A stretch of 9,240 bases of DNA. Source: Methylococcaceae bacterium. GTDB taxonomy: Bacteria > Pseudomonadota > Gammaproteobacteria > Methylococcales > Methylomonadaceae. Shown piece by piece: positions 1 through 4,742 of this stretch. Numbering within the stretch: position 1 is the first letter of the stretch; every line of letters starts with the position of its first letter. The notes below the pieces were generated by a model. That model did no database searches, had not been told where the DNA came from, and worked only from the letters and a program-made list of their open reading frames with translations. Position numbers and translations under genes: made by a program. The stretch covers positions 1 through 9,240 of the forward strand of contig CANNLO010000173.1 in assembly GCA_947505055.1 (NCBI GenBank). Reading direction: 5' to 3'.

Positions 1-1079
1 AAGCCAGTGACAATGACTAGCCAATAATTAAAATGTAAGCCAGACATTAACACCGCTAGCAAAGTTAGACCCAAAACCACCACAGACGCGCCCCAAACCG
101 AGCGACGCAATGCCGTCAGTAGATCTTCTAGCGACGCGTTTTCGTTGATTCTTGCTACGTATTGGCTTAAATAATAAACAGATTTTGAGTAATACGAGGC
201 ATTGGCCGCGATACTGGCAACTTCGCTTTCATCGCGCTCCTTGCCAATCACCATATAAATGCCAAACAGACTGGAGATTACGCCAACAGCCGCAACCAGA
301 AACGGTAAACCAATATAGGCAACCGTTGAGCCATTACCCAAGGCTGCACCTAGTGTAGCGGCGGCAATGATAGAGCCACTGTAACTTTCAAATAAATCTG
401 CACCCATGCCGGCAACATCGCCTACATTGTCACCCACGTTGTCAGCGATGACGGCAGGGTTACGAGGATCGTCTTCTGGTATACCTTTTTCAATCTTGCC
501 GACTAGATCTGCACCAACATCCGCTGCTTTGGTAAAGATACCGCCGCCCACTCGGGCAAAGAGGGCAATACTACTGGCACCAAAACCAAAGCCAGTGATA
601 TAGGTTAGTTGCTTAGGATCACCATTAAAGACAAGGAATAGTACGGTCATACCAATAAGACTGAAACTGACTACAGACATGCCCATAATTGCGCCACTAC
701 CGAAGGCTACGCGTAAGCCTTCATGGAGGCCACGACTTGCAGCAGAAGCTGTGCGTGTATTGGCACGAACCGCTACATACATGCCCAAATAGCCCGCTCC
801 AGCTGAAGCAATAGCACCCGAAATAAAACAAAAGGCTGTTTGCCACTGCAAAAACACGGCAATAACAGTGGCGACTATCGCGACAAAAACTGCAATAACA
901 CGGTATTCTCTAGCCAGAAAAGCCGATGCGCCTTCTTGAATAGCGGTGCCAATTTCGCGCATGAGCTCATTGCCCTGATCGTAAGCGAAAACTTGTTTTA
1001 TCTGCCAAAGTACAAATCCTACTCCAGCGATGCCCATTAATAAGGCGATTACAATTGATACTGATGTTGAAAACAACAT
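1..1079 (-). CDS. hppA: Membrane-bound ion-pumping pyrophosphatase, N-terminal part (continues past the window)
   Basis: Membrane-bound pyrophosphatase hydrolyses PPi and pumps H+ and/or Na+ across the inner membrane. About 359 residues are visible, roughly half the usual length, and the reading frame runs off base 1. The protein opens with a hydrophobic helix (residues 1-25) and has many further membrane segments. The substrate-binding signature is clear: GGGIFTKAADVGADLVGK, with DVGADLVGK at about residues 187-195, then DDPRNP and DNVGDNVGD at 213-221, which supply the Asp and Lys residues that hold Mg-PPi. E231 in ADLFESY lies where many bacterial pumps carry the ion-gate glutamate. The residues deciding K+ dependence lie outside the window, so the pumped ion cannot be named. 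The start at 1079 follows AGGAGTGGAG at good spacing. It diverges from the small plus-strand gene. Family identification is secure from the motifs. Confidence 0.96.
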   Translation of the reverse strand, partial: MLFSTSVSIVIALLMGIAGVGFVLWQIKQVFAYDQGNELMREIGTAIQEGASAFLAREYRVIAVFVAIVATVIAVFLQWQTAFCFISGAIASAGAGYLGMYVAVRANTRTASAASRGLHEGLRVAFGSGAIMGMSVVSFSLIGMTVLFLVFNGDPKQLTYITGFGFGASSIALFARVGGGIFTKAADVGADLVGKIEKGIPEDDPRNPAVIADNVGDNVGDVAGMGADLFESYSGSIIAAATLGAALGNGSTVAYIGLPFLVAAVGVISSLFGIYMVIGKERDESEVASIAANASYYSKSVYYLSQYVARINENASLEDLLTALRRSVWGASVVVLGLTLLAVLMSGLHFNYWLVIVTG

Positions 1080-1106
1080 AAACTCCACTCCTATTTTGTT
1101 TTTATT

Positions 1107-1112
1107 ATTATA
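1107..1112 (-). promoter_or_regulatory. Candidate -10 element of hppA
   Basis: A perfect TATAAT (minus strand) lies about 28 bases upstream of the hppA start codon, which would give a leader of roughly 20 nt carrying the AGGAG site. No convincing -35 hexamer sits 16-18 bases further upstream (GTTTAT at 17), and the surroundings are AT-rich, so this is a weak inference. Confidence 0.35.
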
Positions 1113-1255
1113 GTTTTAGGGTGGGCATCATAAACCGTAATGATCGAATAAAATAGTTTCTATGTGAAATACAGTAGGTATTACCCAACTAATGCACATA
1201 GCTCCAATGAGTTTTTATACTTTTATTACTATTAAGCAAAATGACGATGAACTGC

Positions 1256-1267
1256 GTACAATTGTAC
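1256..1267. promoter_or_regulatory. Perfect 12-bp palindrome, candidate operator
   Basis: GTACAATTGTAC reads the same on both strands, and a further half-like GTGTAC follows 4 bases later. If the downstream plus-strand gene starts at 1300, the palindrome lies 32 bases before its start, where a repressor or activator site would fit. If that gene starts at 1192, the palindrome lies inside the coding region. No binding protein can be named. Confidence 0.3.
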
Positions 1268-1299
1268 CCAGTGTACTTATTAACAAACAGGATAAACAA

Positions 1300-1617
1300 A
1301 TGATTAGAAACGAAGCTATCAACAACGTGACTTACTGGGAACCTTCGGCAGGCAATATCGTCTCGGGCATCATTCAAGGCATAGGTGCTACAAACGATTT
1401 GTTCTATGACAAACAGAAAACGCTATTTTTACAGGAAGATGATGGCGCGGTTGTCGTTGTTGAACTTAATCGTTATTTGCTGCACAGTTTAAAACAACAT
1501 AACGCTGAGATAGGCGATTTTGTCACCGTTACTTTTCATGGCAAAGAACAAAAAAATAACGGACGTTCTTTTAATCGCTACACCTTAGTTGTGGATAAGG
1601 TTGCTAGTTCCGTATAA
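1300..1617 (+). CDS. Small OB-fold-like hypothetical protein
   Basis: I do not recognise a named family. From the ATG at 1300 the protein is 105 residues. The frame stays open back to another ATG at 1192 (141 residues), but that start has no ribosome-binding site and its extra 36 residues look less conserved in style. ATG 1300 is preceded by AGGA at 8 bases. The pattern is beta-rich: an opening WxPxxGxIVxG-type strand, then DGAVVVVELN, then IGDFVTVTFHGKEQ with a GRSFNRYTLVVDK ending. This resembles small OB-fold proteins of phages and plasmids in which a 'G...V...L...GD.V.I...G' rhythm ends with 'G..F..Y.L.VD'. It is probably soluble, with no signal peptide. It diverges from hppA. A nucleic-acid-binding role is only a guess from the fold impression. 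Confidence 0.6.
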   Translation: MIRNEAINNVTYWEPSAGNIVSGIIQGIGATNDLFYDKQKTLFLQEDDGAVVVVELNRYLLHSLKQHNAEIGDFVTVTFHGKEQKNNGRSFNRYTLVVDKVASSV

Positions 1618-1724
1618 AAATAAGCTCACACAGTTCGATAAGTTCGCTGCAAACCGTATTATTTTATTGTGTTTGAGTTATTAGTATTGCAAGTCGGATT
1701 TGAATCTACCAAATCGTTGAGCCT

Positions 1725-1754
1725 AAAAAAGGCCCCGATCAGATCGGAGCCTTT
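1725..1754 (-). terminator. Rho-independent terminator of repeat copy A
   Basis: On the minus strand, AAAGGCTCCGATC pairs with GATCGGGGCCTTT (one G-U pair) and is followed by a run of six T. It corresponds in place to the terminator after the functional tRNA-Phe, but its upper stem is CCGATC/GATCGG instead of CCTAT/ATAGG. It lies downstream of the phd-relE operon and may end its transcript. It also faces the end of the plus-strand gene at 1617. Confidence 0.8.
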
Positions 1755-1762
1755 AGAATTCA

Positions 1763-1815
1763 TGGTGCGTAGGTGCGGAATCGAACCGTCGACACGAGGA
1801 TTTTCAGTGCTCTGA
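1763..1815 (-). repeat. tRNA-Phe 3'-end fragment, att-like repeat copy A
   Basis: This matches about 53 nt of the functional tRNA-Phe genes, running from the 5' side of the anticodon stem through the GAA anticodon loop, T-arm, acceptor 3' strand and CCA. The D-arm and 5' acceptor strand are absent: beyond 1815 the sequence diverges completely. Changes include a C-C mismatch in the anticodon stem (GAGCA/TCCTC) and a changed acceptor strand (CCTACGC), so it cannot be a working tRNA. A fragment bounded near the anticodon loop and continuing through the 3' end is the usual shape of a tyrosine-recombinase attachment site in a tRNA gene. Its homology continues into the terminator at 1725-1754. Confidence 0.8.
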
Positions 1816-1891
1816 TTGCATGTCAGGTGGGATTGCAAAGTTTGTGTTGAGGAGGCGAGCGCTTAGGTAAAAAGAGGGTTAATATCTCAGA

Positions 1892-2167
1892 TTAGTAAAC
1901 GGTATCGTGGTCGCCCACATTGATAGGAATAATTTGCCCGTCTTGAATCAGCAATTCCAGTGTAATGCGATATGATAAATTGATCGAAACTGAATGGATA
2001 CCTTGTAGTTTTCCACTCAAGGTATGCAGACGTAGAGAAGGATGAAACGGATTGGCTTCCAGCAGTTGCAAGGTTTTAAGATATTGGGATTTCAGATCAG
2101 GATGCTTCTTTAACCAGCGTAGAGCGCGGCGGTTATAAGCATCAGTGAAAACCAGCGCATAACTCAT
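1892..2167 (-). CDS. RelE/ParE-superfamily toxin
   Basis: A 91-residue protein of the RelE/ParE type II toxin fold, in the branch with a Phd/YefM partner. Family members are mostly ribosome-dependent mRNA endonucleases or gyrase poisons; which one this is cannot be told here. Visible family features are an N-terminal strand (YALVFTDAY), the helix RALRWLKKHPDLKSQYLKTLQLLEANP, the LHTLSGKLQGIHSVSINLSYRITLEL core with the conserved basic and Tyr-Arg pattern, and the C-terminal strand ending NVGDHDTVY, as in relatives ending in 'IG.HD.VY'. Length is normal for a complete toxin. Its ATG overlaps the antitoxin stop (ATGA at 2164-2167), indicating translational coupling. It sits in the islet bounded by tRNA-Phe repeat copies A and B. 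No inactivating damage is seen. Confidence 0.88.
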   Translation of the reverse strand: MSYALVFTDAYNRRALRWLKKHPDLKSQYLKTLQLLEANPFHPSLRLHTLSGKLQGIHSVSINLSYRITLELLIQDGQIIPINVGDHDTVY

Positions 2168-2421
2168 GCTTGTTTTGATAGCCTAGATACATGGGCTTCC
2201 GCCGACTCCTGTACCAATCGCCCAGTCGCTAAATCAGCACGAGTTTCTGCTAAGGCTGCTTCCAGTTCACACTCTCGTAAATAGTTGTATTGTGCGATCT
2301 CCATGACCACGAATCTGTCCTTGCCACGCACCGACACAATGGCCTCAGAATGATCTGCGAGCATGGCTTCGATGGCCGCTACCCCTTTGGTTTTTAAGTC
2401 ATTAGCACTGATGTGGGCCAT
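2164..2421 (-). CDS. Phd/YefM-family antitoxin
   Basis: An 85-residue antitoxin of the Phd/YefM family, which binds and neutralises the toxin encoded just downstream and normally represses its own operon with the toxin as co-repressor. The N-terminal DNA-binding part is recognisable: ISANDLKTKGVAAIEAML, then VSVRGKDRFVVMEIAQYNYL, the usual 'V..RGK..FVVM....Y..L' block. The acidic, helical C-terminal part (ELEAALAETRADLATGRL) is the toxin-wrapping region. It is first in the operon and overlaps the toxin gene by 4 bases. The ribosome-binding site is weak (AGGCG, 6 bases before the ATG). Upstream on the minus strand is a possible -35 TTTACA, with a poor -10, inside an imperfect palindrome at 2474-2489. 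Confidence 0.88.
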   Translation of the reverse strand: MAHISANDLKTKGVAAIEAMLADHSEAIVSVRGKDRFVVMEIAQYNYLRECELEAALAETRADLATGRLVQESAEAHVSRLSKQA

Positions 2422-2473
2422 GTTTAACGCCTGATTGAATACGAAAGATAGTGCATTTAATCATGTGATTTAT

Positions 2474-2489
2474 AGTACTGTAAAGTGCT
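2474..2489. promoter_or_regulatory. Imperfect palindrome upstream of phd-relE, candidate autoregulatory operator
   Basis: AGTACTGTAAAGTGCT has 6-bp ends that match as an inverted repeat at 5 of 6 positions. It overlaps a possible -35 (TTTACA, minus strand) about 55 bases upstream of the antitoxin start. Phd/YefM antitoxins are known to bind palindromes in their own promoters. The match is modest, so this is a candidate only. Confidence 0.3.
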
Positions 2490-2553
2490 TTGTGTGGTGG
2501 AGCGTCTTACAAACTTGATTACTAAAGTGTGTATTGCTGGAAGGTCGGGGCAA

Positions 2554-2653
2554 GAATAACACCATAACACAAAACCGTCATGCATAAAAAAGGCCCCTAT
2601 AAAATAGGAGCCTTTAGAATTCATGGTGCTAGGTTCGGAATCGAACCGTCGAT
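2554..2653 (-). repeat. tRNA-Phe 3'-end plus downstream region, att-like repeat copy B
   Basis: This copy aligns with 7092-7190 beside the functional tRNA genes. About 30 bases below the terminator, the terminator itself, the spacer GAATTCATGGTGC and the tRNA T-arm up to CCGTCGA all match, after which the sequence diverges. The tRNA part spans 2624-2653: CCA, acceptor 3' strand shortened by one base (CCTAGC) and T-arm, with no anticodon arm or D-arm. It is therefore shorter than copy A in the tRNA but longer below the terminator. Orientation is the same as the real tRNA genes. It separates the toxin-antitoxin islet from the 4.5-kb islet. Confidence 0.8.
2585..2614 (-). terminator. Rho-independent terminator of repeat copy B
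   Basis: Minus strand: AAGGCTCCTAT pairs with ATAGGGGCCTT around a TTT loop with one G-U pair, followed by six T. The hairpin is identical to that at 7124-7152 after tRNA-Phe. It lies upstream of the phd-relE operon and would insulate it from minus-strand transcription coming from the 2801-3413 genes. Confidence 0.8.
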
Positions 2654-2663
2654 ACAGGCACTA

Positions 2664-2696
2664 AAAAGCTCCGGTACAATTCCCGGGGTAGCTTTT
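2664..2696 (-). terminator. Possible terminator hairpin after the 74-aa gene
   Basis: The arms AAAAGCT/AGCTTTT, continued by CCGG/CCGG with a 3-base bulge, form a hairpin that on the minus strand runs into TTTTT. It lies about 105 bases beyond the stop codon at 2801, so it could end that transcript. Bases 2654-2800 otherwise show nothing I recognise. An open frame there on the plus strand begins inside repeat B and has no ribosome-binding site. Confidence 0.35.
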
Positions 2697-2800
2697 GCGA
2701 TGAATCACCAAAAAGGCTTCATCGGTGTTTCAATGGACAAGACAGTGTCCGGAGTGGATTTGCACGAAATCATAGTTTAGATAAGCGGCTCAATATTTTC

Positions 2801-3025
2801 TTATCTATGCGCATGAAAAACACGTTCAATAATGTTATCCGGTAAGCTTATACGATCAAATGCGGCAGCAGGATAAAGATAGTCTTCACCTGATTCATCA
2901 ATAACTCTAATTTGGCCATGCTTTTCTGCATCGACATCAACAACTATCTCATAAAGCTTACGCATTTCCAGTGATACTTCGTAGCCATGGTTATCGACAC
3001 AGACAACAAATTCGTGATTATTCAT
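2801..3025 (-). CDS. Conserved small protein of unknown function (74 aa)
   Basis: A 74-residue protein with the pattern FVVCVDNHGYEVSLEMRKLY, then DAEKHGQIRVIDESGEDYLYP and a short hydrophobic tail (ISLPDNIIERV). I recognise this from memory as a widespread small family in proteobacteria and cyanobacteria whose members read 'V.N..Y..SLE.RK.Y...D..A..HG..RVIDESGEDYLYP'. They often sit beside toxin-like genes, and no function is established that I know of. No signal peptide or membrane segment is visible. The ribosome-binding site is weak (GGA about 10 bases before the ATG). It follows a 35-codon reading frame at 3028-3135 by only 2 bases, and that frame follows parD by 2 bases, so all three may be one transcript. 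An antidote role is possible but unproven. Confidence 0.7.
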   Translation of the reverse strand: MNNHEFVVCVDNHGYEVSLEMRKLYEIVVDVDAEKHGQIRVIDESGEDYLYPAAAFDRISLPDNIIERVFHAHR

Positions 3026-3027
3026 AG

Positions 3028-3135
3028 TTATATATCCAAATAATGTTTAATTTTAAACTCTCGTTTGCCAATGCCATTAGCTTTATGCCAATGAATTTTT
3101 GTTTCACGAACATTACTCAAACGCCATTGCCGCAT
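3028..3135 (-). pseudogene. 35-codon remnant, C-terminal end of a toxin-like protein
   Basis: An ATG-started frame of 35 codons begins 2 bases after the parD stop and ends 2 bases before the next ATG. Its product (VRETKIHWHKANGIGK, then REFKIKHYLD) resembles, from memory, the C-terminal tail 'HWYE..GIG....KIKR.LD' of small bacterial toxin- or adhesin-type proteins that precede the 74-aa family. If so, only the last third remains and the 5' part was lost, perhaps when parD was joined to it. No Shine-Dalgarno site is seen, so translation would rely on coupling to parD. It may equally be a genuine short protein. Confidence 0.4.
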
Positions 3136-3137
3136 AA

Positions 3138-3413
3138 CTATTTTGCTAATGCGTTAAAGGTATCACTATACTGACTCATAAATTTACGCCCTTCCTGCTT
3201 AATTTCTTCAGGATCCCAAGAGGTCGATTCGCCGCTATTAATGCCCTCACGTATCTCAAGCCGCAATTGATCTAATTTAGCCGCACGTATACAGTCTTGT
3301 TGTTCCATAAGGCGTAAGGCTTCACGAACGACTTCACTGGCAGATGTGTAAAGTCCTGATGCAACTTTTTGCCGAACCATTTCATCCAGTTGGGGAGATA
3401 AATTAACATTCAT
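3138..3413 (-). CDS. ParD-family (ribbon-helix-helix) antitoxin without an adjacent ParE
   Basis: A 91-residue ParD-type antitoxin. The N-terminal ribbon-helix-helix DNA-binding domain is typical: MNVNLSPQLDEMVRQKVASG followed by YTSASEVVREALRLMEQQ (roughly residues 1-40). The C-terminal part (LDQLRLEIREGINSGES, then DPEEIKQEGRKFM) is the usual toxin-binding tail. Length is normal, so the gene looks complete. Its normal partner, a ParE toxin of about 95 residues directly downstream, is missing; a 35-codon remnant and the 74-aa gene follow instead. An inverted repeat TTGTC-N7-GACAA at 3463-3479 upstream covers a perfect -35 TTGACA, but no -10 is found at proper spacing. Alone it could act as a stray autoregulator or as an antidote to a ParE elsewhere. 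Confidence 0.85.
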   Translation of the reverse strand: MNVNLSPQLDEMVRQKVASGLYTSASEVVREALRLMEQQDCIRAAKLDQLRLEIREGINSGESTSWDPEEIKQEGRKFMSQYSDTFNALAK

Positions 3414-3805
3414 AGTTATAGTAAACTCAAGTTAGCATTAAAGAAGCATAAAGATAGCATTGTTGTCAAAGATGGACAATACTTGATAATTTATCGCTGT
3501 TCATAAAAGCGGCCCTTGCCATCGGAACTCCAGATTGACCAAAAAAACACCAAAAACTTACATCAACCGCCCAACAGTAAGGCCAAGACCGGACTCCACT
3601 TGTGCACCGTTGATAGCTCCGGTGATCACCGGTGAAATGTTGTAGCTGGTTTTCTGACGAGTCTCTTCACTTAGTGTGCATCCCTTTCCGAAATACTGGA
3701 ATTGGCGTGAGTGAAGTCCATAAGTCGTAGGCCAGTTTCGCGATAGCAAACCGCCGCTTACACAAAATATGGGACACCCTCAAAATCTCACGAGAAAAAA
3801 TCCAG
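3414..3805. other. 392-bp stretch of decayed or unrecognised sequence
   Basis: No convincing gene is found. On the minus strand an open frame runs from 3749 to 3558 (63 codons) without a ribosome-binding site or a family I recognise. A second minus frame overlapping it reads KRRFAIAKLAYDLWTSL, then TPIPVFRKG, before a stop. On the plus strand, the frame entering the repeat region reads MGHPQNLTRKNPGEGQF from an ATG at 3769. Several frames look protein-like in short stretches and none is continuous, as expected for broken coding sequence or for a high-GC relic read in all frames. The only regulatory-looking element is the inverted repeat at 3463-3479 before parD. Confidence 0.5.
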
Positions 3806-3877
3806 GTGAGGGTCAGTTTGTGCCTCTGTTTGTGGTGGATAGACGCTATCGCTCCGTATCCGTCGCACGGCCGTACC

Positions 3878-4080
3878 TATAATCCGCCGTGCTTATGGGG
3901 CTATACGTTCAGCTTTCCCTACAATCCGCCGTGTTTAAAGGGCAATGCGTTCAGTTTTACTTACAATTCGCCGTGTTTAGGTGACTATGCGTTCAGCTTT
4001 AAGGACAATCCGTCGAGCTTAAGGGCCAATGCGTTCAGTTTCACCTACAGTCCGCCGTGCTTATGTGACTATTCGGTCAA
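3878..4080. repeat. 42-bp tandem repeat, about five units
   Basis: Units begin at 3878, 3920, 3962, 4004 and 4046 (the last incomplete). Each follows the pattern TACAATCCGCCGTGTTTA then RKGNNWATGCGTTCAGYTT plus 3-4 variable bases. Units differ at several positions but none has an insertion or deletion, so the period of 42 bases (14 codons) is kept exactly, which suggests past coding. One plus frame is fully open from 3806 to 4126 and gives YNPPCLxGxAFSF repeats. The next plus frame gives LQSAVFKGQCVQF repeats that continue after the array as QLLQQLPQLLQQHGDLKDK, but it is broken by four stop codons; one is a CAA/TAA difference between units. The minus frames also contain stops. Which frame was real cannot be settled here. 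Confidence 0.75.
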
Positions 4081-4113
4081 TTGTTGCAACAACTGCCCCA
4101 GTTGTTGCAACAA
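4081..4113. repeat. Perfect 33-bp inverted repeat (15-bp arms, 3-base loop)
   Basis: TTGTTGCAACAACTG, then CCC, then CAGTTGTTGCAACAA: the arms are perfectly complementary. Each arm also contains its own inner palindrome, TTGTTGCAACAA. It directly follows the 42-bp repeat array. There is no T-run after it on either strand, so it is not a standard terminator. It may be a cruciform-forming site, a recombination scar, or simply the codons for a Gln/Leu-rich tail (QLLQQLPQLLQQ) in one plus frame. Bases 4114-4306 beyond it hold no gene, only a short AAAGT triplication at 4164-4178. Confidence 0.85.
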
Positions 4114-4306
4114 CACGGCGACTTAAAGGATAAACTGCCGGTATAGTTAAAAAAGTCGCTTCTAAAGTAAAGTAAAGTGTAATGATTTGCCTTGTCAAAC
4201 AGCACCTAACATTGACCATCTTTAGCATTGGTTTTTATTCGCTCATGTGTATTAGATCAGCATGTTAGCGATTTAACATGAACAACTTTGACGCTGTTTT
4301 CACAGA

Positions 4307-4535
4307 TTAGCTGGCTATTTTTCCATGCTGTTTGACATAGCCTACATCGTCGAACAGATTGGTCAGAATGGGGAGACCGGGGAGACCGGTGATTGTTTCG
4401 AGGTCTTCTAAGGTGTCTCGGGGTTCCACGATGATCATGGTTGGGAGTCAGTTGAGTGAGTCGTAGGGTGATCAGTTTGAGTATGTCGGGATCGGTGATT
4501 TGGTTGAGTTGAGGCGGATCTTTGAGAATTAGCAT
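4307..4535 (-). pseudogene. Frameshifted remnant of a small conserved hypothetical protein
   Basis: The start is good: AGGAGA sits 6 bases before the ATG at 4535, and the first frame reads MLILKDPPQLNQITDPDIL, then KLITLRLTQL. The frame then changes by one base step: the next frame reads MIIVEPRDTLEDLETITGLP, GLPILTNLFDDVGY, KQHGKIAS and stops at 4307-4309. From memory these are the two consecutive halves of a small protein common in methanotrophs ('DPP.L.QI.DP....' then 'GYMIVVEPGDT...L....G.PIL..LFDD..'), normally longer at the C-terminus. The join region, which usually reads GEPYD..., is deleted, and a 9-base tandem duplication (GGTCTCCCC twice) gives GLPGLP. The gene is therefore broken three ways. 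It begins about 22 bases after the kinase terminator. Confidence 0.6.
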
Positions 4536-4557
4536 GTGTATCTCCTAATTTTAAGGC

Positions 4558-4585
4558 AAAAAAAACCCCACATTTTCATGTGAGG
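4558..4585 (-). terminator. Rho-independent terminator downstream of the histidine kinase
   Basis: Minus strand: CCTCACAT pairs with ATGTGGGG (one T-G pair) around the 4-base loop GAAA, followed by eight T. It lies 158 bases beyond the kinase stop codon, and nothing else lies between them that could be a gene. Confidence 0.85.
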
Positions 4586-4742
4586 CCGGTTGTGTTGGTG
4601 ATTTGTTTTAAATTATGTTGATATTTGAGTATGCTAAATAAAGATAAGACGATTGATTAGAATAGCGATTCTATAATCTAAAAAATATTTACCAACAAAT
4701 TGTCGAATGAATACTTAGTTGTAATAGGTGCATAACGATTTG

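Noticed and set aside
152..1040. Three plus-strand open frames (152-358, 406-603, 840-1040)
   Set aside because: They lie antisense inside hppA, whose catalytic motifs fix the minus strand as coding.
1763..1815. Functional third tRNA-Phe gene
   Set aside because: The D-arm and 5' acceptor strand are missing and the anticodon stem has a C-C mismatch.
1725..2653. Insertion sequence or integron cassette bounded by the repeats
   Set aside because: There is no transposase or integrase, the repeats are direct and clearly derived from tRNA-Phe, and no attC-like structure is seen.
2580..2780. 66-codon plus-strand open frame starting in repeat copy B
   Set aside because: Its first third is the antisense of the terminator and tRNA fragment, it has no ribosome-binding site, and the remainder matches no family I recognise.
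3878..4113. CRISPR array
   Set aside because: The 42-bp units are contiguous and diverged with no unique spacers, and no cas gene is present; the palindrome is outside the units.
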